Part shown: piece by piece, positions 1-7,914 of the stretch
How positions within the stretch are numbered: position 1 is the stretch's first letter
Layout of the letters: every line of letters starts with the position of its first letter
Source: an uncultured Bacteroidota bacterium
GTDB lineage: Bacteria; Bacteroidota; Bacteroidia; Chitinophagales; Chitinophagaceae
NCBI GenBank assembly: GCA_903829015.1
Contig: CAIKOJ010000126.1
Location: forward strand, 1 to 37,717
Reading direction: 5' to 3'
DNA length: 37,717 nt
Notes under the pieces: generated by a model
The model's database searches: none
What the model saw: the letters and a program-made list of their open reading frames with translations, nothing else
Told to the model about the DNA's origin: nothing
Program-made: the position numbers and the translations under genes

Positions 1-24
1 ACCTTTGCTGTGTAATTTGATCTT

Positions 25-621
25 ATGACTACAATACGGATTATCTCGATCGTTATTATTATGCTTGCGTTAGCTTACTCGGCTATTACCTATGCTGCCA
101 ATAAAAAAGTTGAACGCCAGAAATACCGATTAGTCAAAACAATGTATGGTATTGAGATTCGCTTTTATCCCAAAGCCATCATGGCCACCGTCACATCTAA
201 GGGTGATACATACCGAGGTAATAGCAATAGTCATTTTAGAACGCTTGCTGGCTATATTTTTGGTGGAAATAAAACTTCAGAGAAAATATCGATGACTGCT
301 CCAGTTCATATGGAAAGGGATTCGGCAGGCAACACTATGAGCTTTGTTATGCCATCTCAATACGACATCAATAAATTACCCCAGCCAAATGATAACGATA
401 TAAGCCTACATTATTCGCAAGAAGGCTACTATGCTGTTTTGAAATTTGGAGGTTTCGCTAATGAACATAAGATCCACACAAAAATTGACGAGTTGAAATC
501 TACCATAGAAAAACTGGGTTTAAAAAACCTTAGCGGATATAGCTATCTTGGCTATAATGCACCCTGGGATATAATAGGCCGGGAAAATGAAATAATAGTT
601 CAAATTGCCTATTCTGAATAG
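25..621 (+). CDS. SOUL-family heme-binding-like protein, membrane anchored or exported
   Basis: 198 residues. Residues 5-24 are one hydrophobic segment (signal anchor or signal peptide ending near YAA), so the protein probably acts outside the inner membrane. The rest matches the SOUL/HBP family: KISMTAPV at 87-94 is the family hallmark, followed by FVMPSQY (107-113), FGGFA (141-145), YNAPW (177-181) and NEI (188-190). Family members bind heme or tetrapyrroles in some animals and plants; the bacterial role is not established, so heme binding is an inference. Length is normal for a single SOUL domain. Window bases 1-7 read ACCTTTG, the tail of a possible TAnnTTTG -7 box cut by the window edge, which would place a promoter just upstream. 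It is followed by palindromes at 656-670 and 667-738, and no partner gene is visible. Confidence 0.88.
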   Translation: MTTIRIISIVIIMLALAYSAITYAANKKVERQKYRLVKTMYGIEIRFYPKAIMATVTSKGDTYRGNSNSHFRTLAGYIFGGNKTSEKISMTAPVHMERDSAGNTMSFVMPSQYDINKLPQPNDNDISLHYSQEGYYAVLKFGGFANEHKIHTKIDELKSTIEKLGLKNLSGYSYLGYNAPWDIIGRENEIIVQIAYSE

Positions 622-666
622 CTGCTTTTTTATTGCCAGACTTTAACATGTCGATAGCTAAAATTT

Positions 667-738
667 AGCTGTTTTGATTCCGCCATGTGTTGCTATAACC
701 GTAGGTTAGCCATGCAAAATCGGTAATCAAAAACAGCT
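667..738. repeat. Nested imperfect inverted repeat / long hairpin
   Basis: The outer arms are 667-682 (AGCTGTTTTGATTCCG) and 721-738 (CGGTAATCAAAAACAGCT), complementary except for two single-base insertions in the right arm. Inside, CATG at 685-688 and 711-714 bracket a second hairpin, GCTATAACC-GTA-GGTTAGC (one bulged T). The whole 72 nt can fold as one rod. It could be a terminator region for the SOUL gene, a small MITE/REP-like element, or a structured RNA. No transposase is nearby. Confidence 0.6.
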
Positions 739-744
739 AGATAT

Positions 745-1035
745 ATGAACAATGGAGGACAAAACAGACTGGCAACAAGCAACGCTACATTGCTTACCGA
801 CCTCAACAACCTTCGCAACGATAACATCTTCCTGAGCAATGAGGTCTGCAATTTTAAAGATGTAACAGGCATCAACAGCCGCAAAGGTTTAGACCGTGTA
901 ATACTACCCAATTTTCAACCAAACGTTGTAATTAAATTTATTGATTTCTTTTTCATATATCAAATGATTTCACCGATTTTTTTAAATGTCTGGTGGGTTC
1001 TTTATAAATTTAAAGTTCTTTATGGAAACCGGTAA
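745..1035 (+). CDS. Doubtful small ORF, 96 codons, possible gene remnant
   Basis: ATG at 745. The first half is hydrophilic and plausible as a coiled region (leucine/asparagine-rich, TDLNNLRNDNIFLSNEV). The last third is a hydrophobic, aromatic-rich tail encoded by AT-rich DNA, which looks like read-through into non-coding sequence. No family recognised. An antisense ORF overlaps it at 693-911. It sits right after the 667-738 hairpin. It may be the start of a gene whose end is lost, or chance. Confidence 0.15.
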   Translation: MNNGGQNRLATSNATLLTDLNNLRNDNIFLSNEVCNFKDVTGINSRKGLDRVILPNFQPNVVIKFIDFFFIYQMISPIFLNVWWVLYKFKVLYGNR

Positions 1036-1159
1036 TACACCCCAGGTACCTGCTGATGAGATGAAGGTAATGAACCGCCTTATTGAGGTATATCTGGAAA
1101 TAACGATAACAATACTATTTTTAGGTTCAATAACCACAAGCTATAATTTCAACACTTAA
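1022..1159 (+). CDS. Doubtful 45-codon ORF ahead of the HU gene
   Basis: ATG 1022, TAA 1157-1159. The peptide starts [20 protein letters not shown], a well-mixed soluble-looking stretch, then turns into a short hydrophobic segment ([11 protein letters not shown]) before the stop. It overlaps the end of the 745-1035 ORF in another frame and stops 11 nt before the HU start. It may be a decayed gene end, a leader peptide of the HU gene, or chance. No family recognised. Confidence 0.15.
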   Translation: METGNTPQVPADEMKVMNRLIEVYLEITITILFLGSITTSYNFNT

Positions 1160-1170
1160 ACAGACAACTA

Positions 1171-1449
1171 ATGAACAAAGCCGAATTAATTGAAAAGATT
1201 GCCAAAGATGCTGGTATGACTAAGGTGCAGGCAAATGCAGCTGTAGATTCTTTTACATCAAGCGTAACTGGTGCACTCAAAAAAGGGGATAAAGTTACCC
1301 TAGTTGGATTTGGTACTTTCTCAGTAACTGCCAGAGCTGCAAGGAATGGCCGGAATCCACAAACAGGAGCAACTATTAAAATTAAAGCCCGTAAGGTGCC
1401 TAAGTTTAAAACTGGTAAAGATTTTGCGGCAAAGATTGCTAAGAAATAA
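1171..1449 (+). CDS. hup: HU-family DNA-binding protein
   Basis: 92 residues, the standard HU length. It has the N-terminal helix pair ([16 protein letters not shown]) and the HU/IHF signature at 46-65 ([20 protein letters not shown]). The RNP tip of the DNA-gripping arm is at 61-63, with P63 the intercalating proline; a Lys-rich C-terminus follows. HU dimers bend and compact DNA in the nucleoid with little sequence preference; IHF relatives share the fold, but this sequence is closer to HU. The ATG follows an A-rich leader without a Shine-Dalgarno sequence. A hairpin with an A-run before it and T-rich sequence after it lies 28 bp downstream (1478-1501), so the gene is probably monocistronic. 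Confidence 0.96.
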   Translation: MNKAELIEKIAKDAGMTKVQANAAVDSFTSSVTGALKKGDKVTLVGFGTFSVTARAARNGRNPQTGATIKIKARKVPKFKTGKDFAAKIAKK

Positions 1450-1477
1450 ACTATTGATTTTATTGACTAAAAAAAAT

Positions 1478-1501
1478 AGCAAGAGGCCTATGCTTCTTGC
1501 T
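1478..1501 (+). terminator. Rho-independent terminator of the HU gene
   Basis: AGCAAGA (1478-1484) pairs perfectly with TCTTGCT (1495-1501); TTGTTATT follows. An A-run at 1470-1476 on the other side could let it work in both directions. Confidence 0.7.
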
Positions 1502-1507
1502 TTGTTA

Positions 1508-1729
1508 TTAATGGATTGACTGTATTTTTTCACCTACTGCTTTAACTAGTTCCCGGTTGCCATCAGTCACAGAAACATTGTCATTTGCTTCCAATATAGC
1601 TCGGCATTGACGTTCCTCATCAGGTTCATACATTACCTCCAATCCAACTTGATCCGACAACACTTGAAATAATTGCACTAACAGCAAACCGTCCCCTATT
1701 CCATCCCCTAAGGAGCAACAAAAAACCAC
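1508..1729 (-). CDS. Doubtful 73-codon ORF between HU and tRNA-Gln
   Basis: It begins with GTG inside the tRNA terminator hairpin. The C-terminal part from an internal Met (MYEPDEERQCRAILEANDN...) is hydrophilic and has protein-like composition. No family recognised. It lies wholly between two terminators, so it would need its own promoter, and none was seen. More likely a remnant or chance than a gene. Confidence 0.15.
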   Translation of the reverse strand: MVFCCSLGDGIGDGLLLVQLFQVLSDQVGLEVMYEPDEERQCRAILEANDNVSVTDGNRELVKAVGEKIQSIH

Positions 1730-1756
1730 AAACGATTGATTTACAATTGCTTGTGG
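1720..1756 (-). terminator. Rho-independent terminator of the tRNA-Gln transcript
   Basis: On the minus strand, CCACAAGCAATTG and CAATCGTTTGTGG form a 13-position stem with two imperfect pairs and a 5-nt loop, followed by TTTTTT (plus-strand A-run 1720-1725). It lies 12 nt past the 3' end of the tRNA. Confidence 0.85.
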
Positions 1757-1767
1757 CTATTTCAGTG

Positions 1768-1839
1768 TAGTGCGACTAGGATTCGAACCTAGACAAACAG
1801 AGTCAGAGTCTGTGATGCTACCGTTACACCATCGCACTA
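1768..1839 (-). tRNA. tRNA-Gln (anticodon CTG)
   Basis: 72 nt, full cloverleaf. The acceptor stem TAGTGCG/CGCACTA has the weak U1-A72 pair typical of bacterial tRNA-Gln. The D-arm region contains GGTGTAACGGTAGC. The anticodon stem ACAGA/TCTGT encloses loop CTCTGAC (anticodon CTG, reading CAG). The T arm is CTAGG-TTCGAAT-CCTAG. The 3' CCA is not encoded (the base after CGCACTA reads C, then ACTG). It has a promoter upstream (2004-2035) and a terminator downstream (1720-1756), and a degraded half-copy lies between promoter and gene. Confidence 0.96.
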
Positions 1840-1882
1840 TTCGGTAATCATTTTATTTCATTTCCTGTTTTCATATCAGACT

Positions 1883-1926
1883 GAGTCTGTGATGAAAACG
1901 TTGCACCATCGCACTATACGGTAATC
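1883..1926 (-). pseudogene. Partial tRNA-Gln copy: 5' half only (tRNA nt 1-34)
   Basis: Aligns without gaps to 1806-1849 at a fixed offset of 77 bp, with 5 mismatches in 44 positions. It covers the 10 bases upstream of the tRNA, the 5' acceptor strand TAGTGCG, the D arm and the 5' anticodon stem, and stops in the anticodon loop. Four of the mismatches fall in the D loop region. The matching 3' half (expected at 1850-1882) is unrecognisable although its length is conserved. It cannot be a working tRNA. It lies between the promoter and the intact tRNA, so it is probably transcribed. Confidence 0.8.
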
Positions 1927-2003
1927 TTTTCTCAACTCAAAAATAGTAAATAAAATTTTGAAATTAAGACCAATAAAGGTGGTTTCTACCTCCGATTGGG
2001 GCG

Positions 2004-2035
2004 CAAAAGTAAGATTTTTTGCAACAAAAAAACAA
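2004..2035 (-). promoter_or_regulatory. Bacteroidota-type promoter for tRNA-Gln
   Basis: On the minus strand, TTG (2033-2035), a 21-nt spacer, then TACTTTTG (2004-2011), which matches TAnnTTTG exactly. The expected start of transcription near 1998 lies ahead of both the half-copy and the intact tRNA. Confidence 0.6.
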
Positions 2036-2273
2036 GGATTGGTAGCTTTTTTCCAAATAAAGCCAGTTGGCTATTCTGGCAACAAAATAGCGTTAAGTGT
2101 TTTGCCCCAGAGGCCTATTTCCAATTGCTGTTTGCTTTTGATGCGTATAGATAAATCATATAAGTTATTTGCAACTAAAATAAAAATTACTATTTTTATT
2201 ACCAAGTCTGCGTCTTAAAAACAAACGCTGATTTACTATTCGTTTTTTAACTAAACAAACAAACTACACTATT

Positions 2274-2711
2274 ATGGAAGGTTCAATTCACATTAACATC
2301 GTCGCAATTCTTATTGCAGTTGTAGCAAATTTTATTTTAGGATTTCTCTGGTACACACCTTTGTTTGGCAAGGTTTGGGGGCGTGAAATGGGAATGGACA
2401 TGACCCAAAAACCGAAGGCTTCAGAGATGATAAAAGGTATGTCGTTTATGATCATCGGTAATTTTCTAACTGCCTGGGTGTTGGCTCATAATATGGCTGC
2501 ATGGGCTTTCGTACCCGAAATGAAAACGATGTCGACGTTGGCCAACGGAATGATGGCAGGCATTTTTACCTGGTTAGGTTTTTACGTACCCATGGATATA
2601 AATACCGTTACCTGGGAGCGTAAATCATGGACACTGTTCTTCATTAATACCGTCTACCATCTTTTATCAATGATAGTTGCATCACTGATTATTTCTCATA
2701 TGCCGGCATAG
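2274..2711 (+). CDS. DUF1761 family integral membrane protein
   Basis: 145 residues, with about four hydrophobic segments (roughly 8-27, 55-72, 88-107, 118-140). The N-terminal pattern GFLWYTPLFGKVWGREMG (23-40) is characteristic of DUF1761 proteins, a small membrane family of unknown function common in Bacteroidota. Length is typical. The start ATG follows an A/C-rich leader without a Shine-Dalgarno site. It is transcribed alone: tRNA-Gln lies divergently upstream, and a strong terminator separates it from the converging PIG-L gene. No function can be assigned from context. Confidence 0.88.
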   Translation: MEGSIHINIVAILIAVVANFILGFLWYTPLFGKVWGREMGMDMTQKPKASEMIKGMSFMIIGNFLTAWVLAHNMAAWAFVPEMKTMSTLANGMMAGIFTWLGFYVPMDINTVTWERKSWTLFFINTVYHLLSMIVASLIISHMPA

Positions 2712-2736
2712 AGAATTTCGCCTTCGTGCATTACAG

Positions 2737-2773
2737 ACCCACAATCGTAACTTATTGCGGTTGTGGGTTTTTT
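2737..2773 (+). terminator. Rho-independent terminator of the DUF1761 gene
   Basis: CCCACAATCG (2738-2747) pairs with CGGTTGTGGG (2758-2767), 10 bp with one G-U pair and a 10-nt loop, followed by TTTTTT (2768-2773). Confidence 0.9.
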
Positions 2774-2798
2774 AATGGCGCTTCTGTCAACTACTGGT

Positions 2799-5267
2799 TT
2801 ATTTCCCTACGCTCAGCATATTCATCAGCAGCCGTATGGCTCCTTTATTGCCTGCAGGCAATTGACGTGAGAATGACAACGGTGCATAAATGTAGTTGCC
2901 CTTACCATACTTACAGTGCAGCGTGCCGCCCTGAAGTGGCTGTTCGCCCTCGTCGTGCATAGAGAATAGAGGCTTGTAATGTTCGTCCCACTTGGATGTA
3001 AAATATAAACCCCTCTCCTGCACCCAGCCGGTGAAGTCGGACTGTGTGATCTTGTTGGGGTATCTCAAAATTCTGGCGTTGGAGTCAATGAAGTCAATTT
3101 TGGCGTCCTCTTCAGTCACACGGTCGCTGGTAAGTGTGAACGGGTAAGGCCCCAGTTTTGTAGTAGCAAGCTCCTGCTGAGTATTGTACTGCATCAGTAG
3201 GGTGCCGCCGTTTTCTACATACTGCATCAGTACAGGCAACCAGTAAGACATGCGTTTCTCCACGTTCACGGCACGTATACCAGTTACGATAGCATCATAT
3301 TTTTTTAGCTTTGCGGCGCTGGTAAGATCACTTTCTTTAAGTACATCTACATCCAGACCAGCTTGCCTGAGGAAAGATGGCATAAAGTCGCCGGCTCCAT
3401 CAATGAACCCTATGCGTTTAACGGTGCATTTCCAGGTATTGCGCAGCACTTTGGCATAAGGTTGAGTAAAGTACTGCAATGTAGGCAGATGGTTGTATTG
3501 GATCAGGTGCTGCGATTGGTTGTATGTTTTGCCGCCTGCCGCGAGTTCCGCGCTCAGGTAAAAATCAGTATTGCTTTGTTTTGTTACTGCAGCGACTGGT
3601 ATCAAAACAGGAATAATAGTATCGGTACCGTTAGAAAGGTTAAGACCTTTGATCACGGCAACATCAGTTTTACCCGAAACAGTAAGGGTTGCGTCTTTCA
3701 ATTCTTTGAATGTGTGAATGCGCACTTCAGCCTGCACCGAACCATCGGGGGCAGTGATGAGCAGGGCATTATTGAATGTAACAGACGCATCGGGAACTAT
3801 CCTTAACTGCTCTACCACATCGCCTTTTACCGGGTCTGTTTTTTTGAACGACAACGGCACTTTTATATTCATAGAAACACCGCCCATGCTTATGTTGAGT
3901 GAGGCATTGAGATTATTAGGTGTCTCCGGAAGACCCAGCAATGTGTCGTGCGGTATACTGTACATATCGCCCATTGCGTGTGGTGCCGAAAGCCAGTATG
4001 GTTGTGTGAAAGTTTCGTTTGTGGGGATGCCGATCTTGTGTTCAAAAGTCAGCAAAGTGTCAAATGAAATACGAAGGTGGGTAGTGCTATCACTATTACT
4101 CCAGTTGATGCTGTTGAGCATCACTGCGGTATGTGAGCGGGCAATAACATGCAGCGTAAAAGGCAAGGTGGCACCACAAACAGCCTGAGGTTGTTTGGTA
4201 TAAAGCTCAGCCATAAAGCCGGAACAATCCAACAGTACTTCGTCTAGTTCCTGCAGCTTCGTGGTGCGCCAGTATGCATCGGTAACTGTTTCAATTTTCT
4301 TACGTACGGCCAGGAGTGCATCAATACTCGCATCCGGGTGAAGGAAGTCAAAATGATCCTCGATCTTTTTTAGATCGGCACCAATATCCGCACGATCTAC
4401 ACGGTTCCATGTGATGTCTATACCATCGAACAATGAAGTAGAAAGGCTGTCTCCGTCTGTGAGTTTAAAATACTCAAGCTGCATACCCGGAACGCTGGGC
4501 GTGCCTGCTCCCTGGCTTTTGTGTATACTGCGGCTTTGTCCGGCCAGTTCGCCACAGCCCATTCCCAGAGTTGGCAGGTACTCACCAACCGGTAGTTTGA
4601 ACTGGTCTTCCGATGTGGTATTGCGGTCGCCGAATTTGTAGGTGTTCCACAACAGGCGTTTAGGCTGCCATGCGGGGAAATACTTTAGTTGCTCGGTGTA
4701 CTGCATTTTATCGCCGGTTGCTTTAAATGCTTTAGCAGCTATGATTGCTGACGCAGCATGTTGGCCATGCCCAGCCTGAGTATTTGGGGGAAAGCGGCAG
4801 ATAACCACATCCGGTCTGAATTTACGCATTACCCAAACTGCGTCATAAGTCAAGAGATAATCAGGCCAGTGTTTGAAAGTTTCCTGGTAGGTCTTTGAAA
4901 AGCCAAAGTCGATTGCCCGTGAAAAGTATTGTTCGGCACCGTCCATACGGCGGGCTTCAATCAGCTCGTGCGTACGTATCAGACCAAGTGCCTCGCCCTG
5001 TTCACTACCAAGAATGTTCTGGCCACCATCGCCCCGCGTAAGCGAGAGGTAAGCAGTACGGATATTTTTATCGTTTACCAGCCAGGCCAGCAGGCGGGTA
5101 TTCTCGTCGTCGGGGTGGGCAGCTACATAGAGCACGTTTGTGAGATGCCTGAGGCGGGCTACCTTGTGATATATTTTCTCGGAATTAGCTGAACGTACTT
5201 GCTGGCCGTATGCGCAACAACCTGAACTGATTAAAAGTATTGTAAATAAAACCCTCCTGACGTGCAT
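2799..5267 (-). CDS. PIG-L/LmbE-family deacetylase, exported, with C-terminal GATase-like domain
   Basis: 822 residues. The N-terminal signal peptide (about 1-21) ends near AYG-QQ; a Cys at 17 makes a lipoprotein possible, but the residues before it fit a lipobox poorly. The LmbE/PIG-L domain occupies about 40-300, with the metal-binding motif AHPDDE at 50-55 and the second metal site HGQH at 167-170. The family consists of zinc-dependent de-N-acetylases of GlcNAc-type sugars; the substrate here is unknown. The middle is beta-rich, and the last 180 residues (YDAIVTGIRAVN, then ENGGTLLMQYN) resemble the class-I glutamine-amidotransferase-like/ThuA-like fold seen at the end of the long Bacteroidota subfamily. 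Stop codons converge on the DUF1761 gene. TACTTTTA (plus-strand TAAAAGTA 5292-5299) is a possible -7 box 24 bp before the start. Confidence 0.88.
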   Translation of the reverse strand: MHVRRVLFTILLISSGCCAYGQQVRSANSEKIYHKVARLRHLTNVLYVAAHPDDENTRLLAWLVNDKNIRTAYLSLTRGDGGQNILGSEQGEALGLIRTHELIEARRMDGAEQYFSRAIDFGFSKTYQETFKHWPDYLLTYDAVWVMRKFRPDVVICRFPPNTQAGHGQHAASAIIAAKAFKATGDKMQYTEQLKYFPAWQPKRLLWNTYKFGDRNTTSEDQFKLPVGEYLPTLGMGCGELAGQSRSIHKSQGAGTPSVPGMQLEYFKLTDGDSLSTSLFDGIDITWNRVDRADIGADLKKIEDHFDFLHPDASIDALLAVRKKIETVTDAYWRTTKLQELDEVLLDCSGFMAELYTKQPQAVCGATLPFTLHVIARSHTAVMLNSINWSNSDSTTHLRISFDTLLTFEHKIGIPTNETFTQPYWLSAPHAMGDMYSIPHDTLLGLPETPNNLNASLNISMGGVSMNIKVPLSFKKTDPVKGDVVEQLRIVPDASVTFNNALLITAPDGSVQAEVRIHTFKELKDATLTVSGKTDVAVIKGLNLSNGTDTIIPVLIPVAAVTKQSNTDFYLSAELAAGGKTYNQSQHLIQYNHLPTLQYFTQPYAKVLRNTWKCTVKRIGFIDGAGDFMPSFLRQAGLDVDVLKESDLTSAAKLKKYDAIVTGIRAVNVEKRMSYWLPVLMQYVENGGTLLMQYNTQQELATTKLGPYPFTLTSDRVTEEDAKIDFIDSNARILRYPNKITQSDFTGWVQERGLYFTSKWDEHYKPLFSMHDEGEQPLQGGTLHCKYGKGNYIYAPLSFSRQLPAGNKGAIRLLMNMLSVGK

Positions 5268-5472
5268 TTGAAACTGTAATTAAGTTAGTTGTAAAAGTAG
5301 TTATTTGAATGGCAAAATGACTGTCCCGTTTATAGAGAATTCTGATAGTATTATTAATTGCCTGTTGATAAAGTGGCGGTTTTCAATATTTTATCAAAAA
5401 GATAGGCCAAAGTGGCTTATATTTACCTTTTCCATACTTAACGCTGCCTGGCAGTAGCAACACGAATTCAAA

Positions 5473-7914
5473 ATGAATAGAATATTCAACATCATACTTA
5501 CAGTTGTTTTTTTGATACCCGCATCTTTTTCCATTGCTAAATCAAACAATGGGGGACAAAAGGGTGGACTGTATTTTATTGAGAACAGAGGGCAGATAAA
5601 AGATCAGCATTCTTCTGTGAGAGCGGATATTCAGTTTGCTATGCAAACTCCTGGAATGAACCTGTTTGCCGGCAACGGACAGCTACATTATCAGTTTTAT
5701 AAAAACGAATTCAGAGAAAAGGATTTACCAGCACGGCTGATGAGGGAATACGTGGCCCACAAGGATTATGTGGAAAGCAAAGAACCTATGGTTACGGTGT
5801 CAACCTACCGCATGGACGTGGAACTGGTTGGTGCTAATATAAATGCACCCTACGAAATAGCTGATGTGAAAGCCTATTATGAAAATTATTACCTGGACAA
5901 CGGACCCGAAGACGGCATCCGTGCCAATACTTTTGGGAAAATAACCTACAAAAATGTCTATGAAAATATAGACTGGGTGATTTATTTGAAAGGTGACCAA
6001 CTGGAACATGAATTTGTAATAAAGCAGGGGGGCGACGCTTCTAAGATCAAGCTGCGTTATACCGGGCAAACCAGCCTGAAGATCAATTCAGATGGTAGTA
6101 TCACTGCTTCAACTCCTATGGGAACTATTCACGAACAGGCTCCGGTTTGTATTACAGCCGGTACTGGTTCGGTTTCGTCTTCATTTCAACTCAATGGTAA
6201 TCTACTTAGCTATAAAGTAAGCAAAGGCGGAGCAATGATCATCGATCCCACACTGGAGTGGAGTACATATTATGGTCCGGATTCCAACAATACATCGCAG
6301 TACAACATGGCAAGCGATGTTGCTGGCAACATATATTCCTGCGGACTTACTTATGCGCCTACTACCGCCAATGTGGCTACGGTTGGTGCGCATCAGGATG
6401 TTTATGGCGGCAACTGCGACGCATTCCTTATCAAATTTGATACTTCAGGAAACAGGGTATGGGGTACCTACTATGGCGGTAACGGAGGCGACTGGGCAAA
6501 CGGATGCACTTTGGACATGCATGGGAATCTGTTTATGTTAGGTACTACCAACAGTGCAAGCGCTATGTCTACGCCTGGCTCACAGCAACCAGCCAATGGC
6601 GGAGGGTGGGACGCATTTTTATGCAGGTTTACACCTGCGGGTACCAGAATTTGGGGCACCTACGCAGGTGGATTCAGTACAGATTATCCGCAGGGAATTG
6701 CTTGTGATGCGCTTGGGCATGTGTATATTTCAGGCAGTGCTGATTCTTATAACAATATAGCTACCGTTGGCTCATTCAGAGCTGTTCACGGAGGAGGGCA
6801 CGACGACTTTCTGATAGAATATGATACACTGGGAGTAAGGCAATGGGGTACTTATTTCGGTGGTAACAGTGATGATTTCAATGGCGTTGTTTCAGCGGCA
6901 GGCTATCAGGTATATGTTGCAGGTTTTACTTCCAGCACTACCGGAATTGGCACACTCGGAGCGCATCAGATGAACCTTGCCGGGGGCACTGATGCTTTTG
7001 CCATGCGGTTTAATCCTGATGGTTCTATGATCTGGGGTTCCTATTTCGGTGGTGTAGACCCCGAGTCGGTGGGCGGATTGACCAACGATGCAGGTGTCTT
7101 GTATTTGATCGGGTCTACGAACAGCGATACGGGAATAGCAACCCCCGGTTGTTATCAACCTACAAGAGGCGGTGTGGCAGATGCGTTTCTGATTGCCATT
7201 AATCCTGAATTGGGCACCCGGCTTTGGGGTACCTATTTTGGCGGATCTGGTGATGAAAATACAGACTTGAGCAGAATATCGGCTGATGGTTTTGGCAACG
7301 TTTTGATTAACGGTTACACCAACAGTACAACCGGTATAGCAACTGCGGGAGCATGGCAAACCACGTTTGGTGGCGGTGCTCAGGATGCGTTTTTTGCTAA
7401 GTTCAGTCCGCTGGGAACAATATGGTGGAGCACTTATTTTGGTGGGACGGGCGAAGACCTGGGCAGGGGTTGCACATTCGATGGCAAGGCAGTTTACCTG
7501 TGTGGACAAACAACCAGCCCCGACCACATTGCTACACCCGGAAGCTTTTTGTCTCATAGCGCCGGGGGCACTTTTTACCTGCAGGGATTTATTGCCAAAT
7601 TCACGGTAGCAGATACGATCATGGTTTCCTTGTCGGCAAACAATGCGCCGGTGAACAATGAACATCTGAATGCCTATCCAAACCCAAATAAAGGAAACTT
7701 TACAGTGAACGGCACATCTGGCAATGCAATGGGTAATGTGCAGATAATTGTAACTGATGTTGCCGGACGCACAGTGCTAAATGAAAATGCAGTGCTGGTT
7801 AACGGCGCATTTAATAAAGAGATCAACCTCGGTGAAAATGCACCTGCCGGAACTTATCTGGTAAAGGTAGTTTCAGAAAGGGGAGTACGGGTGCTGCAGT
7901 TTGTGAAGGATTAA
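5473..7914 (+). CDS. T9SS-secreted protein with seven SBBP repeats
   Basis: 813 residues. Signal peptide at about 1-22. The N-terminal region starts with FIENRGQ (35-41), the motif of the domain that precedes SBBP repeats in Bacteroidota (DUF7948 type). From residue 263 to about 710 the motif W[GS][TS]Y-[YFA]GG recurs seven times, each followed by ...DAF...KF-type strands; seven copies suggest a seven-bladed beta-propeller (inference). Residues 733-813 (YPNPNKGNF ... GTYLVKV ... FVKD) are a type A T9SS C-terminal sorting domain, so the mature protein should be exported across the outer membrane and attached or released. Its binding target is unknown. TACCTTTT at 5424-5431 is a weak -7 box. 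The stop codon shares bases with the stop of the opposing lipoprotein gene. Confidence 0.9.
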   Translation: MNRIFNIILTVVFLIPASFSIAKSNNGGQKGGLYFIENRGQIKDQHSSVRADIQFAMQTPGMNLFAGNGQLHYQFYKNEFREKDLPARLMREYVAHKDYVESKEPMVTVSTYRMDVELVGANINAPYEIADVKAYYENYYLDNGPEDGIRANTFGKITYKNVYENIDWVIYLKGDQLEHEFVIKQGGDASKIKLRYTGQTSLKINSDGSITASTPMGTIHEQAPVCITAGTGSVSSSFQLNGNLLSYKVSKGGAMIIDPTLEWSTYYGPDSNNTSQYNMASDVAGNIYSCGLTYAPTTANVATVGAHQDVYGGNCDAFLIKFDTSGNRVWGTYYGGNGGDWANGCTLDMHGNLFMLGTTNSASAMSTPGSQQPANGGGWDAFLCRFTPAGTRIWGTYAGGFSTDYPQGIACDALGHVYISGSADSYNNIATVGSFRAVHGGGHDDFLIEYDTLGVRQWGTYFGGNSDDFNGVVSAAGYQVYVAGFTSSTTGIGTLGAHQMNLAGGTDAFAMRFNPDGSMIWGSYFGGVDPESVGGLTNDAGVLYLIGSTNSDTGIATPGCYQPTRGGVADAFLIAINPELGTRLWGTYFGGSGDENTDLSRISADGFGNVLINGYTNSTTGIATAGAWQTTFGGGAQDAFFAKFSPLGTIWWSTYFGGTGEDLGRGCTFDGKAVYLCGQTTSPDHIATPGSFLSHSAGGTFYLQGFIAKFTVADTIMVSLSANNAPVNNEHLNAYPNPNKGNFTVNGTSGNAMGNVQIIVTDVAGRTVLNENAVLVNGAFNKEINLGENAPAGTYLVKVVSERGVRVLQFVKD
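6259..7602 (+). repeat. Seven SBBP repeats in coding sequence (propeller blades)
   Basis: Variants of WGTYFGG begin each unit: WSTYYGP, WGTYYGG, WGTYAGG, WGTYFGG, WGSYFGG, WGTYFGG, WSTYFGG. Units are about 60-70 residues long, and each contains a TxG[AS]xQ-like turn and a final D-A-F strand. Confidence 0.85.

Larger units (their letters stand above)
622..1170. other. 549-bp gap between SOUL and HU genes: hairpins and doubtful ORFs
   Basis: No recognisable gene. It holds a 15-nt palindrome (656-670, AGCTAAA-A-TTTAGCT) overlapping a 72-nt nested hairpin (667-738), then ORFs of 96 codons (745-1035) and 45 codons (1022-1159). The part before about 910 is less AT-rich than 910-1000 and reads like coding sequence; after that it becomes strongly AT-rich. 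This could be remains of a decayed gene, or the HU upstream regulatory region. Confidence 0.5.
1840..2273. other. Gap between tRNA-Gln and the DUF1761 gene
   Basis: It contains the half tRNA copy (1883-1926), the tRNA promoter (2004-2035), and an AT-rich leader with AACTAAACAAACAAAC just before the DUF1761 start. The 86-codon frame 1958-2218 here looks non-coding: it runs through the promoter and has skewed, AT-driven composition. Confidence 0.5.

Noticed and set aside
1958..2218. 86-codon plus frame before the DUF1761 gene
   Set aside because: It overlaps the tRNA promoter, is AT-driven, and has no family; treated as non-coding.
6892..7665. 257-codon minus-strand frame inside the SBBP gene
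   Set aside because: The sense strand has clear domains and repeats; the antisense peptide is Cys/Arg/Ser-rich without any motif.
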